Positions 1-5,708 of a stretch of DNA of 7,462 nt are shown here, in pieces. A program made the position numbers and the translations under genes. Position 1 is the stretch's first letter, and the number at the start of each line of letters is the position of its first letter. A model generated the notes under the pieces. That model saw only the letters and a list, made by a program, of their open reading frames with translations. It had not been told where the DNA came from and made no database searches. This DNA comes from Bifidobacterium sp. UBA744. Lineage in GTDB: Bacteria > Actinomycetota > Actinomycetes > Actinomycetales > Bifidobacteriaceae. The DNA is taken from assembly GCA_002298605.1 (NCBI GenBank), contig DBKS01000063.1, positions 47,654 through 55,115 on the forward strand, read 5' to 3'.

Positions 1-40
1 CCGCGCATGGAGGGCCAGGCGCCGGCAACGGAGTCTTCGG

Positions 41-868
41 TCAGAAGTTGAAATTGTCCGGATCCGATCCGTGCCTCGTGTTGATGCCGAGATTCGACAG
101 CGCCTCCATATCGGACGCCGACAGTTCGAAATCAAACACGTCGAAATTCTCACGGATGCGCTCGGCGTGCGTGGACTTCGGGATAACCACCACGCCACGC
201 TGAAGATGCCAGCGGAGAATCGTCTGCGCCGGCGATTTGCCATATTTGGCGGCGATGCCCGCCACGATATCGTTCTTCAGCAGATTGCCGCCGGTGCCGC
301 CAAGGGGGCTCCACGCCTCAGGCGTAATGCCGATGGAACGATCCCAGTCGATGAGCTCCTGATTGGGGAACTGGGGACTGGATTCGATTTGGTCGACCGC
401 AGGCGTCATATCGGAGAACGACCGCAGCTCCTCAAGATGATGACGGTGGAAATTGCTCACGCCGATCGCACGGACGCGGCGCTCGGCATAGAGCTGCTCC
501 AGTTGTTCCCAAGCCCGCTGCCAACCCTCCGCAGGCCAATGGATCAGGTAGAGATCCACATAATCGGTTCCCAGCCTGTCTAGACTTTCGAAGAACGCTT
601 CTCGGGCACGACCGTCACGCACATCCTGATTCCACAGCTTGGTGGTGAGGAAAATATCGCGGCGCTTCACACCCGACTGGCGCACCCCCTCGCCTACCGA
701 TTCCTCATTGCCATAAACCTTGGCCGTGTCGATATGACGATAGCCGGTCTGCAAGGCCCAGCGCACGGCGTCAACGGTCTGCCGGCCGCTTTCCGTGCGG
801 AACACTCCCAAACCGAGCTGCGGAATGGAAACGCCATTGTTCAGAACGATGGTTGGCTGATCGGCCAT
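41..868 (-). CDS. Aldo/keto reductase (2,5-diketo-D-gluconate reductase-like)
   Basis: A cytosolic NADPH-dependent oxidoreductase of the AKR superfamily that reduces aldehydes or ketones to alcohols. The true substrate cannot be read from sequence. The 275-residue length is typical of bacterial AKR3/AKR5 members. The first family signature, GYRHIDTAKVYGNEESVG, is at residues 42-59. The catalytic tetrad is visible as Asp47, Tyr52, Lys77 (TTKLW) and His110 (LIHWP). IGVSNF is at 135-140, and the cofactor-binding IPKST motif with Lys231 is near the C-terminus. The segment VDQIESSPQFPN (158-169) departs from the usual NQVE-H-PY form, so substrate preference may differ. The frame could extend upstream to 949, but the ATG at 868 is chosen because AGGGAGGT lies 4 nt before it and AKR homology starts there. 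It is transcribed divergently from the Bax-inhibitor gene. An exact 15-bp tandem duplication sits directly upstream of the ribosome site. The family is certain; the name is tentative. Confidence 0.95.
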   Translation of the reverse strand: MADQPTIVLNNGVSIPQLGLGVFRTESGRQTVDAVRWALQTGYRHIDTAKVYGNEESVGEGVRQSGVKRRDIFLTTKLWNQDVRDGRAREAFFESLDRLGTDYVDLYLIHWPAEGWQRAWEQLEQLYAERRVRAIGVSNFHRHHLEELRSFSDMTPAVDQIESSPQFPNQELIDWDRSIGITPEAWSPLGGTGGNLLKNDIVAGIAAKYGKSPAQTILRWHLQRGVVVIPKSTHAERIRENFDVFDFELSASDMEALSNLGINTRHGSDPDNFNF

Positions 869-872
869 ATGT

Positions 873-880
873 ACCTCCCT
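873..880 (-). promoter_or_regulatory. Ribosome binding site deciding the reductase start
   Basis: On the minus strand this reads AGGGAGGT, a near-perfect Shine-Dalgarno, 4 nt before the ATG at 868. It rules out the longer reading that would begin at 949. The last base abuts the 15-bp tandem repeat. Confidence 0.85.
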
Positions 881-909
881 GGTGACAATGCAAGTGGTGA
901 CAATGCAAG
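880..909. repeat. Exact 15-bp tandem duplication in the reductase leader
   Basis: The unit TGGTGACAATGCAAG occurs twice head to tail with no mismatch (880-894 and 895-909). It lies between a weak promoter-like pair and the ribosome site of the reductase gene. On the minus strand it reads CTTGCATTGTCACCA twice. Two identical half-turn-and-a-bit spaced sites could be a regulator binding site, or simply a replication-slippage duplication. The sequence cannot decide between these. Confidence 0.9.
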
Positions 910-918
910 GTTTTTCCC

Positions 919-949
919 ATGGTATTCCAAACACGACGCACCACGCCAA
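919..949 (-). promoter_or_regulatory. Possible promoter of the reductase gene
   Basis: On the minus strand TTGGCG (944-949) is followed after 19 nt by TACCAT (919-924). The -35 is a fair match, the -10 matches 4 of 6, and the spacing is long. If real, transcription would start just before the 15-bp repeats, placing them in the early transcribed region. This is a weak prediction. Confidence 0.2.
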
Positions 950-1040
950 CTCCGCCCGACGACGGCACCACGACGACTCCGCTTACGGCATATTCATATT
1001 TCCCCAAGCTTCTTCCCGTAGACTGGCGGCAAGGTAACAC

Positions 1041-1047
1041 AAAGGAG
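1041..1047 (+). promoter_or_regulatory. Ribosome binding site of the Bax-inhibitor gene
   Basis: AAAGGAG lies 5 nt before the ATG at 1053. It fixes the start of the Bax inhibitor-1 family gene, including its long polar N-terminal tail. I see no convincing -35/-10 pair for this gene in the divergent spacer; AT-rich sequence around 990-1001 is the only candidate region. Confidence 0.85.
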
Positions 1048-1052
1048 CCATC

Positions 1053-1928
1053 ATGCCATCCGGTCAATTCCCAGAGGACAATCGTCAATCCCAGCAACCG
1101 CAGTACGGCCAGCCATATACCGGCCAATTCCATCAGCAGCAGCCGCAATATGGCCAACCGCTCGCCCAACCGCAATATGCAGCGGCATCCGGCGCCTTCG
1201 GAACATCCGGCGCCACCGGAACCGCGACCTATACCACTAATCTTGCCTATTCCTACGAGCAGGCGGCGCGGGTCTCCATCACCCGCGCCTATGGCGAAAT
1301 GACCCTCGGGCTGCTGGTCACCGCGGCAGTTGCCGTGCTCACCAATGCGACCGGTTTGCTGAGTGCCTTCGTTTCGGCGACCGGCACCTTGGGATGGATC
1401 GGTCTGGCGATCGCGCAAGTCGGTCTGGCCATTTTCCTCGGCGCGCGAATCACCAGGATCTCCACCGGCACGGCGCGCGCGATGTTCTACGCATATGCCG
1501 CCCTCATGGGATTCACGCTCAGTTCGATCTTCGCCGTCTACAGCCTTGGCAACATCGGCATTTGCCTGGCACTGTGCGCTGGATTCTTCTTTGCGCTCAC
1601 CATGATCGGACTCACCACCAAGGTCAACATGCTCAAGGCGGGTCCCATTCTGATAGTCGGTCTGATCGTGCTCATCGTCGCCGAGCTCCTCATCTCGATG
1701 TTCTTCCCCGGCGATGCCATGCTGCAGATCGTCTCCGCCATCGGACTGCTCCTGTTTGCCGGCATGACGGTGTACGACGCGCAGTCGACACGCGCCATTT
1801 TCAACCAGTATCAGAGCCAGGGGCCTGAGATGATCAAAAAGGTGTCGGTCCTGTGCGCCCTGAACCTGTATCTCGATTTTGTGAATATGTTCCTGTATCT
1901 GCTGCAGCTGTTCGGTGACCGCGAGTAG
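1053..1928 (+). CDS. Bax inhibitor-1/YccA (YbhL-like) family membrane protein
   Basis: A polytopic inner-membrane protein of the BI-1/TMBIM family. Studied members are implicated in calcium leak and in control of membrane proteases; the role here is unknown. Of 291 residues, about 1-65 form a Gln/Pro/Tyr/Gly-rich tail containing QQPQYGQP twice (14-21 and 29-36), probably cytosolic and disordered. Seven hydrophobic segments follow, at roughly 86-105, 113-131, 143-163, 168-186, 197-217, 223-240 and 264-287. Family hallmarks are TVYDAQ (Asp242) and ALNLYLDFVNMFLYLL (Asp275). These two acidic residues probably correspond to the aspartate pair that gates calcium in the Bacillus YetJ structure. The polar tail is longer than in proteobacterial members, which start close to the first helix. 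The start is well supported by AAAGGAG 5 nt upstream. The gene is monocistronic: a strong terminator follows 49 nt after the stop. Family assignment is firm; the calcium role is inferred. Confidence 0.95.
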   Translation: MPSGQFPEDNRQSQQPQYGQPYTGQFHQQQPQYGQPLAQPQYAAASGAFGTSGATGTATYTTNLAYSYEQAARVSITRAYGEMTLGLLVTAAVAVLTNATGLLSAFVSATGTLGWIGLAIAQVGLAIFLGARITRISTGTARAMFYAYAALMGFTLSSIFAVYSLGNIGICLALCAGFFFALTMIGLTTKVNMLKAGPILIVGLIVLIVAELLISMFFPGDAMLQIVSAIGLLLFAGMTVYDAQSTRAIFNQYQSQGPEMIKKVSVLCALNLYLDFVNMFLYLLQLFGDRE

Positions 1929-1977
1929 CTTCGGCCGGCATCCTCTTCGGCACAGTCTCTGTCCGCCGATCCCCCAG

Positions 1978-2015
1978 GACCTGACCTGCATATATATGCG
2001 AGGTCAGGTCTTTTT
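1978..2015 (+). terminator. Intrinsic terminator after the Bax-inhibitor gene
   Basis: GACCTGACCT (1978-1987) pairs perfectly with AGGTCAGGTC (2001-2010). The inner GCATATATATGC is itself self-complementary, so the hairpin is about 14-15 bp with one bulged G at 2000. Five T residues follow (2011-2015). It ends the Bax-inhibitor transcript and insulates the transporter gene starting at 2080. There is no A-tract on the upstream side, so it is one-directional. Confidence 0.92.
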
Positions 2016-2068
2016 GCTGCCTTTTGCCGCGCACATGGGACCGCAATCACGACACATTGATGCGTTAG

Positions 2069-2074
2069 CATAAT
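2069..2074 (+). promoter_or_regulatory. Candidate -10 element for a leaderless transporter mRNA
   Basis: CATAAT matches the TATAAT consensus at 5 of 6 positions. It ends 5 nt before the transporter ATG, so a normal start site would fall on or next to the A of the ATG. No Shine-Dalgarno is present before that ATG, which fits leaderless translation. No clear -35 hexamer is seen 16-18 nt upstream, so the promoter call is moderate at best. Confidence 0.4.
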
Positions 2075-2079
2075 TTGCC

Positions 2080-3090
2080 ATGAAGAGCAGAGAACTGAGC
2101 AGCATGCTGTGCCTGGTATTAACCGCATTGATTTGGGGCTTTGCCTTCGTTTCCCAAGTGCAGGGCATGGCCACCATGTCACCGCTGTTCTTCAATGCCA
2201 CGCGCTTCACCCTCGGCGCGATATCGCTCATTCCCGTTCTGTTGATCATGAGACGGACGCAGCCGCGGAACACGGGCGACGACAAATCCGCAACGGAAAG
2301 CACGACTGGAACTCAGGCTGAAGTTGAGGCGAAGACGGAGCTTGAGGCCGGCGCCGGATGGCGTCGCAACCCCGCGATCGTCGGAATGATTTGCGGGCTT
2401 TTTCTGTTTCTCGCCAGCACGCTGCAGCAATACGGCATTATGTACGGCCAGTCCGCAGGACGAGCCGGCTTCATAACGGCACTCTACATTGTGCTGGTCC
2501 CCCTACTGGCCTTCGTGTTTCTGAGACGCCGCATCACCATAACCGTGGTGACCAGCGTGGGCGTCGCCGTCGCCGGCTTTTATTTCCTGTGCATCACCAA
2601 CGGATTCGGCTCATTGACGTTAGCCGATCTGCTGCTGCTCTTCACATCGCTGTTGTTTGCCGCCCATATTCTCATCATCGATACACTTGGAACGCATGTT
2701 GACGCGTTGCGACTCTCCTTCGCGCAGTTTTGCACCACGGCCGTATTGAGTTGGATCGGATCATTCGCGGATGGTTCCGTGGACTGGGCCGGAGCTTGCT
2801 CCTCATGGTTTCCTGTCCTCTATGCCGGTTTTGGATCCGTGGGCATCGCCTATACCTTACAAGCCGTCGGACAGCGATGGGTGCCGCCAACCCGGGCATC
2901 TCTCATCATGAGTCTCGAATCGTTCTTCTCCGCCGTGGGGGGCGCACTGTTTTTGGGCGAATCCATGACTCCACGCGGTTATCTTGGGTGTGCGCTGATT
3001 TTTCTCGGAACTTTGCTGGCTCAGGCACCCGCCAAACTACCCAAATGGCCGCGCCGATCGGATCCAGCGACCCATGTTTCCAAAAAGTGA
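2080..3090 (+). CDS. DMT-superfamily transporter with two EamA domains
   Basis: A predicted inner-membrane carrier of the drug/metabolite transporter superfamily. These usually export amino acids, metabolites or drugs; the substrate is not predictable here. The 336 residues contain about ten hydrophobic segments, near 8-25, 35-57, 98-118, 127-149, 152-171, 180-201, 208-229, 243-263, 272-293 and 300-316, forming two EamA repeats. Family features include the N-terminal ALIWGFAFV segment and, in the second repeat, SLESFFSAVGGALFLGE (278-294). An acidic, Thr/Glu-rich loop of about 35 residues (60-97) separates helices 2 and 3, much longer than usual. No ribosome site precedes the ATG at 2080, but a -10-like CATAAT does, suggesting a leaderless message. 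An internal ATG at 2104 is a less likely start because it trims the positively charged N-terminus. The gene stands alone and converges on the glycosyltransferase operon; a large palindrome begins 15 nt after its stop. Confidence 0.92.
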   Translation: MKSRELSSMLCLVLTALIWGFAFVSQVQGMATMSPLFFNATRFTLGAISLIPVLLIMRRTQPRNTGDDKSATESTTGTQAEVEAKTELEAGAGWRRNPAIVGMICGLFLFLASTLQQYGIMYGQSAGRAGFITALYIVLVPLLAFVFLRRRITITVVTSVGVAVAGFYFLCITNGFGSLTLADLLLLFTSLLFAAHILIIDTLGTHVDALRLSFAQFCTTAVLSWIGSFADGSVDWAGACSSWFPVLYAGFGSVGIAYTLQAVGQRWVPPTRASLIMSLESFFSAVGGALFLGESMTPRGYLGCALIFLGTLLAQAPAKLPKWPRRSDPATHVSKK

Positions 3091-3105
3091 GTCGCATTCC
3101 ATATA

Positions 3106-3170
3106 GCGGTATGGCTCTGGTTTGTGAAAGAATCCATTATGGATTCTTTCACAAACCAGAGCCATACCGC
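3106..3170. repeat. Perfect 65-bp palindrome (32-bp arms, 1-nt centre)
   Basis: The left arm 3106-3137 (starting GCGGTATGGCTCTGG) is the exact reverse complement of 3139-3170, around a single T at 3138. No mismatch occurs. The inner 31 bp (arms TGTGAAAGAATCCAT) recur at 3256-3286. As RNA this would form a hairpin close to 30 bp on either strand. As DNA it could extrude a cruciform. It begins 15 nt after the transporter stop and may help end that transcript, although no T-run follows the arm on either strand. It could also be an RNase III target or a repeat-family member. Confidence 0.95.
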
Positions 3171-3181
3171 ATCTCCACCAC

Positions 3182-3194
3182 GCCGCTTAGCGGC
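3182..3194. repeat. Short 13-bp palindrome between the two large ones
   Basis: GCCGCT (3182-3187) and AGCGGC (3189-3194) are exact reverse complements around one T. It is short enough to arise by chance, but it shares the 1-nt-centre design of its two neighbours. Confidence 0.6.
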
Positions 3195-3253
3195 TTGATC
3201 CAACGTTAAACAAGGACCTATGAAAGACCACCTGCGCCAACGTCATCGCCAGC

Positions 3254-3288
3254 GATGTGAAAGAATCCATAATGGATTCTTTCACATC
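3254..3288. repeat. Perfect 35-bp palindrome, second copy of the same core
   Basis: GATGTGAAAGAATCCAT (3254-3270) is the exact reverse complement of 3272-3288 around a single A at 3271. Positions 3256-3286 equal the central 31 bp of the 65-bp palindrome read on the opposite strand, since the centre base is A here and T there. It lies 74 nt beyond the stop of the minus-strand GT39 gene and could act as its terminator or as an mRNA 3' stabiliser. A U-tract is absent in that direction. Confidence 0.95.
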
Positions 3289-3295
3289 ATGCCGC

Positions 3296-3304
3296 TTGTC
3301 CACA
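3296..3304 (+). promoter_or_regulatory. DnaA-box-like 9-mer
   Basis: TTGTCCACA matches the form of DnaA box favoured in high-GC actinobacteria such as Streptomyces. It is the only exact copy I found in the window. It is intergenic, 7 nt after the 35-bp palindrome. A lone box is not an origin; it may be a chance match or an isolated DnaA-titrating or regulatory site. Confidence 0.3.
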
Positions 3305-3362
3305 GAGCAAGAACGATTCCGCGGAATGGATGGCCGACATGCCAACGACTTCATCCGCCCAT

Positions 3363-5708
3363 TTATTTCGTCAAATCATAGATGCTGACGCCATCCACTG
3401 TTTGCACGGTAAAGTTTTCCGCCACCCACTCGGCAATCTCGTTCGCCGAATTGGACCCTCCAAGCTGGTTGCCGCCCAGGCCGCCTCCGCCAATGTAATA
3501 ATGGATACGTCCCTCAGCCACGTATTCCTTGAACTGCTCAAGGGTCGGACTTGGATCGGAACCATTGAATCCACCGATCGGCATCACGGCTTGCTCGCTG
3601 GCAAGCTGGTAGCTCGCGGCATTCTGCGAGCCGGTGGTTGCGGCAACCCAAGTGTACTGACCGGCATTATCCTTCAGCATGGCCACGATAGTCTCGCTGG
3701 CGGACCCGCCACCGAGCAAACCGCCGCCGCCTCCGGGACGAATCTGGCTGTTTTGCTCCGATGATGCCGCGCCATCGCGATTGGCGCCATTCGGGAACGA
3801 CTGGCCGCTGCCGTCGGATTGCGACTGGCCGCTACCCCCACCGGCGGTCCCGTGAGGATTTCCCCGGGAATTGTTGCCGTTCGGCAGCCCAGGCCCGTTT
3901 TGTCCGCCGAATCCACCATTGCCGTTCACCGAGCCACCATGAGCCGGCCCGCCATTGCCCCGCATGCCAGGACCGCCGTTCTGCGCACCACCCGGTCCTC
4001 CGCCCATGCCGGTGGATCCTGTGACATTGGGACCAGCCGTGACAATGGAACCCTGATGACCTACGGACACCGTATAGGCAGTCCATGCAACCGGACCGGC
4101 ATAGAGAGCAACTGCGCCCAGCGTCACCGCCACGATTCCAGCAACGCGAGCGATCGACACCATTGCCGGTGTACGCAGAACACGCAATCCGCGCAGAGGC
4201 ACGGCGGCGATGGCAAGCGCGGCCAGAATCAAGACGGACGCCAGCCCGAGCATCAGCACCACGATCTTGAGCCAAGGCACCCAACTGGAACGTCCCAGCA
4301 ATTCAACCGCCCAGATCGCAGTAACCAGCGTGACGACAGCGGCGCACGAGCGCGCCCACAGGGCATGGCGACGTTCCCAAAGAACCGATGCCGCTATTGC
4401 AACCAGCACCGCCACGGACGGAGCAAGCGCCACGGTGTAGTACTGGTGGAAGATGCCCGACATATAGCTGAACACCACCCAAGTAACCAGCAGCCATGAC
4501 CCCCAGACGATCACGCTGGCGCGACGAAGATCGGTACGGCGAGCACACCGGCATGCAATGCAGCCAATAACGATTCCCAGTGCGGCGACTGGGGCGAGCC
4601 ACGCGATTTGCCCACCAAACTCACCGTCAAGCAGCCGAGTCAGTCCGGTTTCGCCCCACATGCCTCCCGAGGCCTTTCCGCCGCCGACAACGGCGCCATT
4701 CTCGTTGCCGGTAAGTCGCCCAAAACCGTTGTAGCTAAAAGTCAATTCGAGGAACGAGTCCGTCTGGGATCCTCCGATATATGGACGGGATCCTGATGGC
4801 ACTATCACCGTCAGCAGCATCCACCATCCGGCAAATACCAGCATGCTGACGATCGCCACCAGCCCGTCGACAATCCGGCGGATCAACTTGGTGGGGGAAG
4901 CGGCCAACACCGCAAACGCAAATCCGGGAAGCACGAGCAGAACCTGCAATTGCTTGGTCAGGAAACCTAATCCGACCAATGCGCCGGCGAACGCCAACCA
5001 TGCGGTACGACGACGATTGGCTTGCCGGTTGTCAGGATATTCCAGCGAGCGCAGCACCGCGTATGCCGCACCGGTCATTAGTGTGACGAGCAGCGCGTCC
5101 GGATTATTGAATCGGAACATCAGCGCCGCGACAGGCGTGGTGGCGAGCGTCAGCCCCGCGATCGCACCGAACCAATTGCCCCAATACCGTCGGGTGCAGG
5201 CATAGACCAGCCAGACCGATACCATGCCGCAGATCGCCTCGGGCAGGAGGATGGCAAAGGAGTTGAGGCCGAACATGCGTACGGACAGGGCCATCAGCCA
5301 GATGGCTGCCGGCGGCTTATCGACGGTGATGGAGTTGCCCGCGTCGGACGATCCCCACAGAAACGCCCACCAGTCGACGGAGCCGGCCTGCGCGGCGGCT
5401 GAGTAGAATTCGTTGGCATAGCCCGATGCAGTGAGGTTGACGAACATGATGATGCAGCTCAGTCCCATCATGACGGCGAACCCGATCCAGTCCAATGGGG
5501 CTCGGCGAACGGCGACGGGATGACGCATCGTCATGACGGGCTGCGGGTGCACGAATTGGCCGCCGCGAATCCCAATGAATGACGCCAAGCGGGATTTCCG
5601 CGGCGAAGACGTGATTGATGCGCACGAGGCTGCTGTTGGCATGGTAGTTCCCTTCGATTGAGCACGATGGATTTCGACGCTGAATGATGTGTCGCCAATT
5701 GGTTTCAT
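3363..5708 (-). CDS. Family 39 (ArnT/PMT-like, YkcB-type) membrane glycosyltransferase
   Basis: A GT-C fold enzyme predicted to transfer a sugar from a polyprenyl-phosphate donor to an acceptor outside the membrane. Of 781 residues, about 1-70 are polar and cytosolic, and roughly a dozen membrane segments span 73-545. The acidic residue in the first external loop, expected to be catalytic in GT39/PMT enzymes, is probably Glu100 (YANEFYSAA). DKPP (130-133), FRFNNPDA (198-205), SYNGFGRLTGNENG (325-338) and HQYYT (421-425) are typical of bacterial YkcB-like members. Residues about 558-668 are a Gly/Asn/Ser/Gln-rich low-complexity stretch. A compact C-terminal domain (669-781, with MLKDNAGQYTWVAATTGSQNAASY in part) should lie outside the cell. 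The start at 5708 overlaps the upstream GT2 stop as ATGA, implying coupled translation. An alternative ATG at 5642 is preceded by GAAGGGA and would shorten the tail by 22 residues. Sugar and acceptor are unknown. Confidence 0.93.
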   Translation of the reverse strand: MKPIGDTSFSVEIHRAQSKGTTMPTAASCASITSSPRKSRLASFIGIRGGQFVHPQPVMTMRHPVAVRRAPLDWIGFAVMMGLSCIIMFVNLTASGYANEFYSAAAQAGSVDWWAFLWGSSDAGNSITVDKPPAAIWLMALSVRMFGLNSFAILLPEAICGMVSVWLVYACTRRYWGNWFGAIAGLTLATTPVAALMFRFNNPDALLVTLMTGAAYAVLRSLEYPDNRQANRRRTAWLAFAGALVGLGFLTKQLQVLLVLPGFAFAVLAASPTKLIRRIVDGLVAIVSMLVFAGWWMLLTVIVPSGSRPYIGGSQTDSFLELTFSYNGFGRLTGNENGAVVGGGKASGGMWGETGLTRLLDGEFGGQIAWLAPVAALGIVIGCIACRCARRTDLRRASVIVWGSWLLVTWVVFSYMSGIFHQYYTVALAPSVAVLVAIAASVLWERRHALWARSCAAVVTLVTAIWAVELLGRSSWVPWLKIVVLMLGLASVLILAALAIAAVPLRGLRVLRTPAMVSIARVAGIVAVTLGAVALYAGPVAWTAYTVSVGHQGSIVTAGPNVTGSTGMGGGPGGAQNGGPGMRGNGGPAHGGSVNGNGGFGGQNGPGLPNGNNSRGNPHGTAGGGSGQSQSDGSGQSFPNGANRDGAASSEQNSQIRPGGGGGLLGGGSASETIVAMLKDNAGQYTWVAATTGSQNAASYQLASEQAVMPIGGFNGSDPSPTLEQFKEYVAEGRIHYYIGGGGLGGNQLGGSNSANEIAEWVAENFTVQTVDGVSIYDLTK
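3705..4037 (-). other. Gly/Asn/Ser-rich low-complexity segment inside the GT39 gene
   Basis: Codons 558-668 of the GT39 protein encode short degenerate glycine motifs (GMGGGPGGAQNGGPGMRGNGG and similar), with Asn, Gln, Ser and Pro filling the gaps and almost no hydrophobic residues. It joins the last membrane helix to the C-terminal domain and is probably a flexible linker in the cell wall space. Codons vary, so it is not an exact DNA repeat. Confidence 0.8.

Noticed and set aside
869..949. N-terminal extension of the reductase to a start at 949
   Set aside because: The 27 extra residues include the translated 15-bp repeat, have no family similarity, and are preceded by no ribosome site, while the ATG at 868 has a strong one.
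771..1991. A 406-codon open frame on the minus strand antisense to the Bax-inhibitor gene
   Set aside because: The overlapping plus-strand gene has family motifs, seven membrane segments and a ribosome site. The antisense product is rich in Arg, Gly, Glu and His with no domain and runs into the reductase region. It is a typical GC-rich shadow frame.
3106..3288. The palindromes read as the terminal repeats of an insertion sequence
   Set aside because: Only about 80 bp lie between them and there is no transposase frame or visible target duplication. A miniature element stays possible but is not supported enough to be called.
3819..4499. A 226-codon plus-strand frame opposite the GT39 linker
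   Set aside because: The product is low-complexity Arg/His/Gln/Asn sequence produced by the complement of Gly/Asn/Ser codons. It has no ribosome site and no domain.
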